DNA of 64,000 nt from Mesobacillus maritimus (GCF_019749255.1 NZ_JACWFH010000012.1:62001-126000); one strand, 5' to 3'; counted from the stretch's first letter, positions 53,563 through 62,712 are shown. Program-made: numbers and translations. The notes: generated from the sequence alone by a model not told the origin.

Positions 53563-53601
53563 TGAAAGACCCCGGCAAGCGCTTTTCTTGCCGGGGCCTT
53601 T
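53563..53601. terminator. Strong hairpin terminator
   Basis: AAAGACCCCGGCAAG-N7-CTTGCCGGGGCCTTT, about 14 bp of stem. No clear gene before it on the plus strand; it may serve the leftward gene's upstream neighbour or a lost gene. Confidence 0.75.
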
Positions 53602-53744
53602 CATCCTATATAAGTACTGTTCGACGACGGTATTCCCTAAATTTCTTTTCTAATAATTTCGTGAATTGTGTGGCTGCCACTACCAATACGTTATGATGAT
53701 CTTTAATTGGGACAATGCATAAGGTACACCCCAACCTCTATATG

Positions 53745-53781
53745 AACAAATCTCGACAAAACCCGGGTGGTGACAGGCAAC
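53745..53781 (+). repeat. Short intergenic repeat, type B
   Basis: ACAAATCTCGACAAAACCCG then GGTGGTGACAGGCA, directly upstream of cassette copy 2. Confidence 0.75.
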
Positions 53782-53839
53782 ATACCATGTCCGTTTTTCC
53801 CCTTCCACACTATATAAAGAGTGAAAGGGGGTGAGCAAC

Positions 53840-54055
53840 ATGGCTCAAGCAATGTTAAAGAATTCGCGCCTTACACTATTGTTTGAAACAGGCTTAAATG
53901 AAAAGGGCGAACCCATCTTTAAAGGAAAGTCTTATGCAAATGTCCGTAAAGAAGCAACAGCGGATCAGCTTCATCAAGCCGCAACGGCCCTTGGAGGTCT
54001 CTGTGCGTACCCACTAAGCTCTGTGGAACGTACCGACAATCAAGACATTATTTAA
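53840..54055 (+). CDS. DUF1659 protein, cassette copy 2
   Basis: 71 residues, MAQAMLKNSRLTLLFETGLN. Same family and upstream sequence (CTATATAAAGAGTGAAAGG, GGGGGTGAGCAAC) as copy 1 at 35589. Differences are mostly synonymous or conservative, so both copies look functional. Confidence 0.85.
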   Translation: MAQAMLKNSRLTLLFETGLNEKGEPIFKGKSYANVRKEATADQLHQAATALGGLCAYPLSSVERTDNQDII

Positions 54056-54089
54056 TCCTATTTAATGCTGAAGGAAGGAGGTGCTTAGA

Positions 54090-54308
54090 ATGGCTAAAAC
54101 ACTAGAATTACAATTTGTGACCGAATTTGGCAGAGTCGCTCGTCTAACGGTCGATAATCCCACTGAGCCTGTTGATCCAACTGCTGTAAAGCTAGCGATG
54201 GAAAGCATTGTTGCTTCCAATGCCTTTTTCTCAAGCTATGGGAATTTAGTTGGTGTAAACAGCGCTCGGGTTGTCGAACGCAACGTCACCGACTATGAAA
54301 TCGTGTAA
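54090..54308 (+). CDS. DUF2922 protein, cassette copy 2
   Basis: 72 residues, MAKTLELQFVTEFGRVARLT. GGAGGTG precedes the ATG. Paralogue of 35837-36055, following the DUF1659 gene by 34 nt as in copy 1. Confidence 0.85.
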   Translation: MAKTLELQFVTEFGRVARLTVDNPTEPVDPTAVKLAMESIVASNAFFSSYGNLVGVNSARVVERNVTDYEIV

Positions 54309-54318
54309 TAGGAATGAG

Positions 54319-54346
54319 GCCGGTTTCCAATAGGAACCGGCTTTTC
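54319..54346 (+). terminator. Terminator between DUF2922 and YvrJ genes, copy 2
   Basis: GCCGGTTTCC-N5-GGAACCGGC then TTTT. Confidence 0.85.
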
Positions 54347-54375
54347 TACTGAAAATAGGTAAGGAGGAACTGGAC

Positions 54376-54519
54376 ATGCAAGAGCTCATCCCACTAATTA
54401 GTGAAGTAGGGTTCCCAATCGTCGTCACATTGTACTTGCTGAACAGAATCGAAGCCAAGCTAGACAATGTCGTAGAATCGATTCAGAGCCTGCCCGAACG
54501 AATGAGAGAACGAGCTTGA
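54376..54519 (+). CDS. yvrJ: YvrJ-family small membrane protein, cassette copy 2
   Basis: 47 residues, MQELIPLISEVGFPIVVTLY then LLNRIEAKLD; one membrane helix. AAGGAGGAAC precedes the ATG. It differs from copy 1 at only a few residues. Terminator AAGGGACACG/CGTGTCCCTT at 54524-54552. Confidence 0.8.
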   Translation: MQELIPLISEVGFPIVVTLYLLNRIEAKLDNVVESIQSLPERMRERA

Positions 54520-54662
54520 TGTTAAGGGACACGGGTTTATCTCGTGTCCCTTTCCCTCTTAATCTTCCACATCCTATCTTCACTCGTGAGCCTTCGTATG
54601 AGTATCTTCGCTATTCCCAAATTCCGACCAATTCCTTTAGCACTTCACATCCCTTTTCAGCT

Positions 54663-54690
54663 GGGACAACGAACCTGTCCCTCTGTCCCG
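54663..54690. repeat. Short palindromic intergenic repeat, type A
   Basis: GGGACAACGAACCTGTCCCT then CTGTCCC, at the same distance after the YvrJ gene as the degenerate copy after cassette 1. Confidence 0.75.
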
Positions 54691-54922
54691 ACAAATTCTC
54701 CAAATTTCGCCATATTTTAACATGCTTCCCCGCTTTCCCTCTCTGCACTAAACATGACTCTAAAACCCTATAAGGACGCCATTTTATCAACCCTGTAAAT
54801 ACACATTGAGCGACAAATTATTGCTCTATGTAAACATTCTTGCCCTACCCAAACTTTTGTAGGATATACCCCGAGGATAACCTTTTCCCCTTCATGTGTA
54901 ATGAAGGAAAAGGGGATTTTCC

Positions 54923-55159
54923 ATGAAGAATAATGAGCCTGTTCATATTGGAAGGGTATTGAAGAAACTAAGAATGAGCAAGCAAATGTCGCAGGATGAC
55001 TTAGCCAATCAAAGTTCTCTTGATCGAGGACACATAGGTAGTCTTGAACAAGATAAACACGAGCCAACCTTGAGTACGCTCCTGGCACTTGCCATTGGTT
55101 TAGACATTGATTTTATGGATTTAATGAGATTAATCTATAATGATTATAAAAATGGTTAA
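54923..55159 (+). CDS. Small Xre-type HTH regulator
   Basis: 78 residues, one helix-turn-helix (IGRVLKKLRMSKQMSQDDLA, then NQSSLDRGHIGSLEQDKHEP). No other domain. GGGGATT lies 4-5 nt before the ATG. An imperfect hairpin (CCTTCAT/ATGAAGG, 54889-54908) stands just upstream. It precedes the ComK homologue by 320 nt in the same direction and may regulate it (inference from position only). Confidence 0.85.
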   Translation: MKNNEPVHIGRVLKKLRMSKQMSQDDLANQSSLDRGHIGSLEQDKHEPTLSTLLALAIGLDIDFMDLMRLIYNDYKNG

Positions 55160-55470
55160 AGAACCGACCCGTTGAAAGTCTTACCTTTTTAAATTGTAGC
55201 AACCCAGAAGATTAGAGGGTCCCCTTCTCTTCTTCTGCCTTACTCTCACCAAGAACGACAAACTTGTCCTCTCCTTTCGATTTTCCTGATCTTAAGAATG
55301 ACCTTCAATGCGCTACTTTTTCTTTATCAATAGATATTAAAAAAGTAAATCTTCTCATCTCAAAGGTGGAATCAAAATAGATATGATTGATTAGCCCGAT
55401 TTAGAGACTCTGTTTATACACCAGACCATAACGATTTATAAAATAAACTAGCAGATTGCTACAAAGGAGT
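55160..55470. other. Upstream region of comK, no clear site
   Basis: About 310 nt without a gene. A ComK box (paired AAAA-N5-TTTT) was looked for; AT-rich stretches exist near 55315-55345 but none is convincing. Confidence 0.3.
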
Positions 55471-55478
55471 CGAACTAC

Positions 55479-55997
55479 TTGTTCATTAAGGATCACTACT
55501 TCATCGACACAAAGTTTATGTTTATGATGACGCATTATGACCGGTGCGGGAATCCATGCGCGCAAGTTACAAGCACAAAAGGAACTTTTATCGTCGACCA
55601 GTCACCTGTTCAAGTTCTAAATGAGAGCATTCAACAGATTGGATTTAATTATCGCGGCGCCCTCGAGACATCCAAAAAGCTACTTGGCGAAATCCACATG
55701 TATCCGATTATGATTAATCCAATCTACCGAATAGTCGTATTTCCAACACGGTCACATCACCACGAAGACACCATCTGGTTTAACCCTCAACAAATTAAAC
55801 GAACACTAAGCTTTAACCGCAAAACAATGATTCTATTTAATAACGGCACAACCATATTGGTTCCAATACGCCTAGCCTCCTTCAACACCAAACTTAAAAA
55901 TGCTGAGCAATTAGAAAAGATGACGGCAGGTATTATCCTTCCACCCTTTACCTTTGTTCTAGACCCAAAGAAGAGACCTGCGAAAGAAGATAAATAA
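55479..55997 (+). CDS. comK: ComK-family competence transcription factor
   Basis: 172 residues (Bacillus subtilis ComK has 192). Conserved parts: NYRGALETSKKLLGE, MYPIMINPIYRIVVFPTRSH, DTIWFNPQQI, TMILFNNGTTILVPI and a C-terminal Lys-rich tail. ComK activates DNA-uptake genes by binding paired AT boxes. TTG start 9 nt after AAAGGAG. The neighbours (Xre regulator, replication-type protein, comM) are not the classical comK locus. Whether this is the only comK or a second copy cannot be told here. Confidence 0.9.
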   Translation: MFIKDHYFIDTKFMFMMTHYDRCGNPCAQVTSTKGTFIVDQSPVQVLNESIQQIGFNYRGALETSKKLLGEIHMYPIMINPIYRIVVFPTRSHHHEDTIWFNPQQIKRTLSFNRKTMILFNNGTTILVPIRLASFNTKLKNAEQLEKMTAGIILPPFTFVLDPKKRPAKEDK

Positions 55998-55998
55998 C

Positions 55999-56019
55999 TG
56001 GGACAGGTTCACTGTCTCA
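55999..56019. repeat. Short palindromic repeat, type A (degenerate)
   Basis: TGGGACAGGTTCACTGTCTCA right after the comK stop. Confidence 0.5.
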
Positions 56020-56119
56020 GTTAGATCAAAAGAACCAGGCTAAAATCTTTCCCGCATAGAAATAAGACAAACAAGACCCAGAGCATAGAGAATCTACTAG
56101 ACCAAAAGGAGAAAACAAC

Positions 56120-56998
56120 ATGACTGGAATTATTAAACGCCGGAAAACTACGAATTTTGCTCAAATCCACAACCATGTTTTACAAAGCATTTCAGATATC
56201 CGAGCAATTGGCTTGATTGCTCACTTAATGTCCATGCCAACCGAGTGGGTCATCCGCAAAACGCATCTTTATAGCAAATTTGGTCGTGCACCTGTTACGA
56301 ACGGAATCGGCGTCCTCGAGGAGCATAAATATTGGGTCCACATTACCTTTCGTGACGGGAGCAAGAATATCCATGCTTATCATATTTCAGATGTGCCTTT
56401 TACCGACTCCGAAGTTACCCTCATGATTAAAGAACTCTGTGAAGCTGGTTTTCGGGTGAATAACATTAGTGAGCATTTTCTTCATTTGCTTCCTGGTAAA
56501 AGAACGGAAAATGTCTGCACTTCTTCAAATGTCGATTCTCAACAGTCGAATCTCAACAATTCAAGTTCAACTGTTGAAAACGAGCAGCTATTAAATACAG
56601 AACCACAAAGAAAGAGTAAACAAATAAACAAGAATCAAAGAAACATTGTTAATTTACAACAGACTAGCGCTTTTCTTGAAGGAGATGATTTTAAACAAGC
56701 ACTAACAGCTGCCTGTCACGAGCTCTACTCTAAGTTCGCACCAGGAAGATGGAGCAAACAAGCCTGGCAAACTTTGATTGAATCCTTTGTAGAGGAAACA
56801 GTTAAAACCGGAAGATTCAAAAACATCCCAGTCGATAACATCCCTTCCTATGCCCATGCCGCCATTAGCAACATGGTTCATTCATTCGATTGTAAAAACG
56901 GCAGAAAAAAGATGTATAAAATCATCCCTACCCGACCTGTCCCTTTTTATAATTGGGTTGAGGGAACATCAGAAGAAGAAGAACCAATTAGAACATAA
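56120..56998 (+). CDS. Replication-initiation-like HTH protein
   Basis: 292 residues. N-terminal winged-helix-like part (FAQIHNHVLQSISDIRAIGL, IAHLMSMPTEWVIRKTHLY) similar to phage and plasmid replisome organisers, an Asn/Gln/Ser-rich linker (about 135-180), and a helical C-terminal domain (about 185-265). No catalytic motif. AAAAGGAGAAAAC precedes the ATG. It suggests a mobile-element origin, but no origin repeats, integrase or other phage genes accompany it. Confidence 0.65.
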   Translation: MTGIIKRRKTTNFAQIHNHVLQSISDIRAIGLIAHLMSMPTEWVIRKTHLYSKFGRAPVTNGIGVLEEHKYWVHITFRDGSKNIHAYHISDVPFTDSEVTLMIKELCEAGFRVNNISEHFLHLLPGKRTENVCTSSNVDSQQSNLNNSSSTVENEQLLNTEPQRKSKQINKNQRNIVNLQQTSAFLEGDDFKQALTAACHELYSKFAPGRWSKQAWQTLIESFVEETVKTGRFKNIPVDNIPSYAHAAISNMVHSFDCKNGRKKMYKIIPTRPVPFYNWVEGTSEEEEPIRT

Positions 56999-57106
56999 TG
57001 ACCACAAAAGGAGGAGGAATGGTTGGTCCTCCCCTTTTATTCGAAATATGATGGTACAAACTCAAGGGGCAATAGGAAGGAATGAATCTGTTATTTTCCA
57101 ATCAAC

Positions 57107-57667
57107 CTAAAGATGTTCCAATTTATTTAGGACACTCCTGCAATACTTCCCCCGCTTTTCCCTATCGGTTCCTTCATAATAGTCAAGTATTCTATTAAGC
57201 TGGACAAACCGAAGCGGAACCACGTGGGGATTAAGATAATAATGAAAACTACTCCACGGATAATGTTCAGGTTGCTTGACCATTTTCGCTGCTACGGGAT
57301 TTAAATGAATATAGCGACTAACTTCAAGCATTCCCTCTTTATCCTCAATCAGTTTGTCGTAAAAACGTTTTTCAAAGACATGTCCGGTGATCCGGTATTT
57401 TGTATTATAGTAGTTTGCATAGCGTTTATTCACAAGTGACATTAGCTTTGAAAGAGAGGCTTCCTTGCTGCAAATTTGAAGGTGAAAATGGTTGGTCATA
57501 AAACAATAGGACGTGATTTCAAAAGGGTATTTTTCATGAAGCTGATGAAGAATATACAGCATGGCTTCAAAATCGGTCACATTTCGAAAAAGCGGATCTC
57601 GGCGGTTTCCTCGGCAAACAACATGATAATAACGATTAGGGAGGAAGATTCGTTTTGGTCTACTCAT
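57107..57667 (-). CDS. REP-associated tyrosine transposase (Y1/HUH), copy 1
   Basis: 186 residues. HUH motif in SYCFMTNHFHLQI, NRRDPLFRNVTDFEAM at the start, then a central YANYYNTKYRITGHVFEKRF and the C-terminal signature VSRYIHLNPV. Family Y1_Tnp nucleases act on single-stranded palindromes (REPs). The ATG overlaps the comM stop by one base (TAATG) with GAGGG upstream, so it is translationally coupled to comM. A second, divergent copy is at 62801. Confidence 0.9.
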   Translation of the reverse strand: MSRPKRIFLPNRYYHVVCRGNRRDPLFRNVTDFEAMLYILHQLHEKYPFEITSYCFMTNHFHLQICSKEASLSKLMSLVNKRYANYYNTKYRITGHVFEKRFYDKLIEDKEGMLEVSRYIHLNPVAAKMVKQPEHYPWSSFHYYLNPHVVPLRFVQLNRILDYYEGTDREKRGKYCRSVLNKLEHL

Positions 57668-59200
57668 TATGTTTCCCTCGCCACGCTCTGTTGTTTTTGG
57701 AGACTCCATCGTCTAAGACTAAACGCTTCCCAAAGAGAGCTGTCGCTAATTGTATCTTCCCCAGCCAGGTCTGAGATGGTACGCGCCAAACGAATGATTT
57801 TGATTTGGACCCGATTGCTCCAATTCTGCTTTGCCGCTACCTTCAGCAGCAACCGTTGTTGGTCGGTCGTCAAGGGACTCCTTTCCGTCAACTTTTCAAA
57901 TGGAACCTTAGCATTCGCTATTTCTGCCTGATAGCGCTGATACTGGAGTTCACGTGCTTTCTCTACTCTAGCACGAATGTCATCCGAAGTTTCTTGTCTT
58001 TTCCCGCCCTGATCCAAATTGACAGACTGTAGTGATAGTAATAGATCAATACGGTCATAAACCGGCCCAGATATTCGATTGCGGTAGGAAAGAATTTGTT
58101 TTTCTGAACAAGTACAATAATGATGATTGGATCCTAGATATCCGCATGGACATGGATTCAGGGCTCCAATTAAAAGAAAGGAAGATGGGTAGGTAACAGT
58201 GGAATGGACTCTGCTAATCGTAACGGTCCCGGTTTCAAGAGGCTGACGCAGCATATCTAGCGTCTTCTTTGTAAACTCGGCCATTTCATCAAGGAACAAA
58301 ACACCACGATGAGCAAGCGAGATTTCTCCTGGTCTCGGTGAGGAACCTCCCCCAATAATGGCAACGGCGGATGCCGAATGATGGGGGTGCCGAAAAGGAA
58401 CTTGATGATGAACCCCTCTTTTCTCTCCAGCTAATTGATAGAGACTCATCACTTCTAGCTGCGCCTTACTCGTTAGAGACGGAAGAATAGATGGAAAGGT
58501 TTCTGCGAGAAGGCTTTTTCCACACCCAGGTGGACCAGTCATTAATACATTATGTTCCCCCGCAGCTGCAATTTCTAGCGCTCGCTTTGGATATTCATGG
58601 CCAATCACATGGCGAAAGTCTTTTGAATAAGGTTCAACCTTCGAAGGATTTGGGTCTAATTGTTAGAGATGGCAAAAACGAAAGACTACTCTGGCCCTCT
58701 AAGTGATTGACCACCTCTTCAATGTGATTAACAACTACACAATCTAAACCTTCTAGCATATGAATCGGAATAAAAGGATCGTGCGGAAAGTAGACCTGCT
58801 TCATCCCAAGACCCATAGCTGAAACAAGTGCTGGCAGCATTCCTTCCGCTTTCTCGACCGTTCCATCAAGAGATAAAGCCCCAATAAAAGCCGTATCTCT
58901 AGGAATATCACTCTCAATCATACCCAGCTCTTTTAAAGCAGCAATCCCAATCGCTAAATCAAACAGTGGGCCGTTTTTCTTTTGCTCAGAAGGAGAAAGG
59001 TTCACCACCACCTTCTGGTCGGTCACATCAGCACCAAAATGACTCAATGCCGCAATCACTCGCTCCCGCGACTCCTTCACCGACGCAACCAGCAACCCCA
59101 CAATCGTCATCGACTCAGTCCCAGGTGATATCCGAACCTCCACCTGCACACGGTACCCCTCAAGCCCTTTAAGACCAATACTCGACACTTTAACCGTCAC
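57667..59200 (-). pseudogene. comM: comM (YifB) Mg-chelatase-like ATPase, broken by a frameshift
   Basis: Two frames make one ComM. 59200-58634 gives the N-terminal domain (VTVKVSSIGLKGLEGYRVQV...). 58608-57667 gives the AAA+ part with Walker A LMTGPPGCGKS, Walker B GVLFLDEMAEF and a CPCGYLG zinc motif. The second frame reads through DPNPSKVEPYSKDF upstream of its ATG, so one base is extra near 58640-58660, around ACCCAAATCC. ComM is a branch-migration helicase used in transformation and recombination. GTG start with GGAGG 8 nt upstream. A sequencing error is possible. Confidence 0.88.
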
Positions 59201-59530
59201 AAAAAAAACCTCCAAACCTATTTAGTTTTCAGTACTTAAAAGGAATTAAAAGAATGGAAAAAACAGTAGCTCAAAACAGAAGAATTTAGAAGTAAAACTA
59301 CAATGGGTAGAAAAATTGAAGAAAAACTATAAGCGAAAAGAGGAATCTACCAAGTAACATTTCGACAGAAACAATCAAGTTCCTTCAAACACCAAAAATA
59401 TTTTTAGAAAAGTTAAAGACAGAAGAGGCCCTCTCAGTAGGATTCCCTTCTGCCTTTCCCAACAACACAAATATATTATCAATCTACAAATCTCGACATA
59501 ACTCGGGTGGTGACAGGCACCCGAACCAAG
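59201..59530. other. Intergenic with type B repeat
   Basis: Type B repeat CTACAAATCTCGACATAACT then CGGGTGGTGACAGGCACC at 59484-59522 directly abuts the IS21 relic. Otherwise AT-rich with no gene. Confidence 0.6.
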
Positions 59531-59647
59531 GGAATTACTACTGCGATTCTAGATAGACTTCTCCATCGAGTGGAAGTTATTCATATTGATGAAGACAGTT
59601 ATCGAATGAAACATCGAAGCACGATATTTGAAAATGATATTGTTTAA
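59531..59647 (+). pseudogene. istB C-terminal fragment (IS21 relic)
   Basis: 38 codons ([20 protein letters not shown] then [10 protein letters not shown]) match the end of IstB, the ATPase helper of IS21 elements. The upstream part is lost at the junction with a type B repeat. Confidence 0.8.
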
Positions 59648-59728
59648 ACGATATAGCAAAAGGTGTTCAATCGTACTTGGCATCGTAGCATATAAAGCGT
59701 CAACTAACAGTCGGAGGTAGAGCAAACA

Positions 59729-60052
59729 ATGAATATATTAACAGTACAAGAGGCTGCCCAACTCATGCATTCATATGGGATAAAGTGCGACATCAATAAG
59801 GTAAAGGAATGGTTAAGCGAAGGTAAACTTAATAGTAAAGAATATAAAGGCACGTATACCATAAGCGAGGAGGATGTCTATAACTTTTTAGAGGCATATA
59901 GGTGGGAAGGAACTGCTTATGAACAGGGCATAGATGATATAACAAAGATCAGTAGATTACTAGAGGAAATTGCCGACCTAAGGCAAGAAGTGTGTGAATT
60001 AAAAAAGGAAAACGGAAAATTAGTAGATCAGCTTGGGATATTACCATTTTAA
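59729..60052 (+). CDS. Small DNA-binding protein (excisionase-like HTH) with coiled coil
   Basis: 107 residues. N-terminal HTH_17/MerR-like part (LTVQEAAQLMHSYGIKCDIN, KVKEWLSEGKL, YTISEEDVYNFLE) and a C-terminal coiled coil (ISRLLEEIADLRQEVCELKK). GGAGGTAGAGC precedes the ATG. It lies between the istB remnant and the IS21 right end, so it is a passenger of that element. A terminator follows at 60067-60110. Confidence 0.75.
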   Translation: MNILTVQEAAQLMHSYGIKCDINKVKEWLSEGKLNSKEYKGTYTISEEDVYNFLEAYRWEGTAYEQGIDDITKISRLLEEIADLRQEVCELKKENGKLVDQLGILPF

Positions 60053-60066
60053 ATTAGAAAAACAGT

Positions 60067-60110
60067 TTCCCCCTCCCTACCTAAGGCTGGCTTGGTGGGG
60101 GATTTTTAAC
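60067..60110 (+). terminator. Terminator after the IS21 passenger gene
   Basis: CCCCCTCCCTACC with GGTGGGGG arms, then ATTTTTA. Confidence 0.75.
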
Positions 60111-60112
60111 TC

Positions 60113-60170
60113 AAAAGTGTTCAAAATTAATTAGCAAAAAGTGTTCAAAACTACTTGACGGTTACAGGAG
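60113..60170 (+). mobile_element. IS21 right-end remnant
   Basis: Two direct copies of GTGTTCAAAA (60118-60127 and 60141-60150) followed by ACTTGACGGTTACA, as at the multiple-repeat ends of IS21 elements; GTGTTCAATCGTACTTG near 59661 is a similar copy on the other side of the passenger gene. Confidence 0.6.
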
Positions 60171-60192
60171 GATTTATAACCCCTCCTAAGCC

Positions 60193-60487
60193 TCTTGACA
60201 AAATTCAGGTGGGGACTAGGCACCCTAACCTCAGACACTTCATAATGATGAGAAGAAAAAAAGGAACCAAGCCTTATCAGACCTGGTTTCTAAGAGTAAA
60301 TCTGAATTTATAACTGTCTACTTTCGAGATTGCAACCCACAGGCACGAGAACCCAAACGATCATCCACTTGTGGAACATCCTGTGAAACAAGAAAAACCG
60401 GGGGGGTGAAAAACCGGGGCGTGACAGGCACCATATCCAAGTAGCATTAGGGCAGTGAGTGGGACGTAAGAACCGTCCCCACGTCCT
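60193..60487. repeat. Intergenic cluster of type B and C repeats
   Basis: Type B variants at 60193-60224 (TTGACAAAATTCAGGTGGGG, ACTAGGCACC) and 60408-60433 (CCGGGGCGTGACAGGCACC), then type C GGGACGTAAGAACCGTCCCC, ACGTCC (60461-60486). No gene between 60053 and 60660. Confidence 0.7.
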
Positions 60488-60659
60488 CACCTATGAAGTG
60501 GTCTGGAAAGGCCCGTCAAAGAAGGTAAAAAACCCTCTAGTTGGAACTCATAGCCATTTAATGGTGTGTTATACTTACTGAGAACATACATAAAAAATAG
60601 ATTTTTAAGTTAAGATGATAAGTATCATATGTAAATTTCATTTAGGTAGGTGGTTCTCA

Positions 60660-61724
60660 TTGAAAAGGACGATTCTTTATTTTCCAAGAATTGAAATTCC
60701 AGATGGTGAGTGGTTAAGAAATTCATTATTATATTGGGATGACATCAGCTCCATTGTTCCAGAAACTCCTGAATATAGTAATAATTCATTATCTCCGGAG
60801 CTTGATTATTTATTAAGTGTTGGTGAATACAGACCGCTTAATCCTGGAAAGCTACTCCAAACAGAAAAACTCAAAGAAGAGTTTGAAACTGAATTGACCT
60901 CAAAGCTAAGAGATTATTTATCTAATATCAAGATAGAAAAAAACAATTGGATTAACCATTCAAGTTCTTATCATATTTATAGGGATAAACTTACCTACAA
61001 GATGATTCAGTTATTAAAAAATGAAGGAGTTCTATCTGAGGGTAATTCGGAAGAATGGGTCTCGGTTGAGGAACAAGTTGGTTACCTTTATATGTCACTT
61101 TTAGCAAAATATTTAGCTAAGATAGATAAAAATCATACTGTTATTGGAACCGACCAAGCAGGCTATTATAATTTTACATACCCTACAATATCAAGTTCTT
61201 CCACGGAAAACCATAAAGGTACACCAATTCTTAGTAACCAATTAAATAATATCTTACCTACACCAGTTGGAGATGTCCCATTTGAAGAGATAGTTGACTT
61301 TAAAAAGAGGCATAGAGATGAATTATTACAGTTTCGAACCATTATAAGTGAATTTGAAAATGAAATTGGACTATCAGAGTCCTTTCATGAGGTGAAAGAA
61401 AAGGTTGTTACATACAAAGAAAAGATTGAGTTCGGAACTAATGAAGTAGCTAAAGCATTGCGTGGATCACAGATTAAATTTATATTTTCTTCCCTTTATT
61501 CGCTTGTAAATACACAAACACCCAATTTGTTAACCGACCTCCTAACTCCTTTAGATACTAAACTACCGATTGATACAACTACAATTGGAGCTGGTCTTAC
61601 AGGAAGTATAGTTATTGGTGGTGCATATTTAAAAAATAGAGAAAACCTTATGGATAGACTTTCAAATAATGCCTTTGTATATCTCTATCATGCTAACAAA
61701 CAAGGAATTGTCTCCAACTCCTAA
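60660..61724 (+). CDS. DUF6236-family protein
   Basis: 354 residues from a TTG start with AGGTGG 6 nt upstream (LKRTILYFPRIEIPDGEWLR). The start, with NSLLYWDDISSIVP, fits DUF6236. The chain is mostly helical. Near the C terminus a Gly-rich hydrophobic stretch (IGAGLTGSIVIGGAYL) could be membrane-associated. Function unknown. AT content is higher than in the neighbours, and the gene sits between repeat clusters and transposases, which suggests acquisition. Confidence 0.75.
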   Translation: MKRTILYFPRIEIPDGEWLRNSLLYWDDISSIVPETPEYSNNSLSPELDYLLSVGEYRPLNPGKLLQTEKLKEEFETELTSKLRDYLSNIKIEKNNWINHSSSYHIYRDKLTYKMIQLLKNEGVLSEGNSEEWVSVEEQVGYLYMSLLAKYLAKIDKNHTVIGTDQAGYYNFTYPTISSSSTENHKGTPILSNQLNNILPTPVGDVPFEEIVDFKKRHRDELLQFRTIISEFENEIGLSESFHEVKEKVVTYKEKIEFGTNEVAKALRGSQIKFIFSSLYSLVNTQTPNLLTDLLTPLDTKLPIDTTTIGAGLTGSIVIGGAYLKNRENLMDRLSNNAFVYLYHANKQGIVSNS

Positions 61725-62708
61725 TTTGGGATAAATCTAAATGGTCATTTCCGTATGATGTCCAATAAGTCGGTTGATTAGGGTATCTTTGCCTTGAAGG
61801 GTGAGTTACCCTAAACTACCAATACTTCCCTAGATATGGAAGTAACTTAGAATGAAATCGCTCACTTTTGAGGCATCACTCTAGCTCAAATAACTTGATA
61901 CACCTGTAAGCCCAGCAATTTAACAAAATTGATGCACAGCCACCGAAACTTGGTTAAAAGATGCATAGAGCAATGCCCCTACACGTCCCTCTCCCTTGAT
62001 TTAGACCCCGGAATGGGACCTGAGAACCGTCTCCATGTCCTTTTTAAAAAGCAGAAAATTTATGTATAGAAATAAAGCGGAAAGCCCTAAGCCTAATTCC
62101 TCGGTAAAATTGGATGGTTAGGCTATTTCAATTCAATATCTCTAAGGTTTTTCTATTTTTAAATGCGTTGACAGCAAGTGGTAAATTCCATTGCAACTGA
62201 TGGTACAAACTATGGCAGAGATGGTACATTCTTGTGGCTGTAATCAGCTAGCGTCCCCACCCCACAAAAGACGCGTGATAAAGAATAAGAAATACAAAAA
62301 GGAGCGCTTCTCGTTGTCTAATAACAAAAAGCACCCCTCCTCTAATAATTCAACCCTGAGCTTATAATAAGACTCAGGTATATAACAACATATCATCTAC
62401 AAATCTCGACAAAACTCGGGTGGTGACAGAAGGCACTGTTCCCAAACTAAGACAAAGATTAATATAAACCTAGAGAACACCCTACTAATATAAATCTCTA
62501 CAAATTTCATGGCACCTGCCTAGAAAACAACAAGGCAAATTATACCAAATCGGAAAATACCTGTAACTGTCCCGGCTCTTTCTTACTTCTCCTTGATTTG
62601 TTATCCAGAACCAGAGCCTTAAAAGGATGCACAGAGCCGTCCCCCCTACACATCTCTCTCCCTCATTTAGACCCCAAGATGAGGCTTGAGAACCGTCCAC
62701 AGGTCCTT
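61725..62708. repeat. Repeat-rich intergenic region (types B, C, D)
   Basis: Block C at 61963-62042 (GATGCATAGAGCAATGCCCC... GAGAACCGTCTCCATGTCC); two GATGGTACA copies (62199-62230), which look like an IS end; type D 62270-62375, homologous to 46465-46580; type B 62398-62437; block C 62627-62706. No gene is supported in this kilobase. Confidence 0.65.
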
Positions 62709-62712
62709 CTCA

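Noticed and set aside
54768-55088. 106-codon minus-strand frame over the Xre gene
   Set aside because: Shadow of the better supported HTH gene on the plus strand.
58634-58660. Programmed frameshift in comM
   Set aside because: comM orthologues are read in one frame as far as I know, and no classical slippery site with a downstream structure is evident. A plain indel or sequencing error is simpler.
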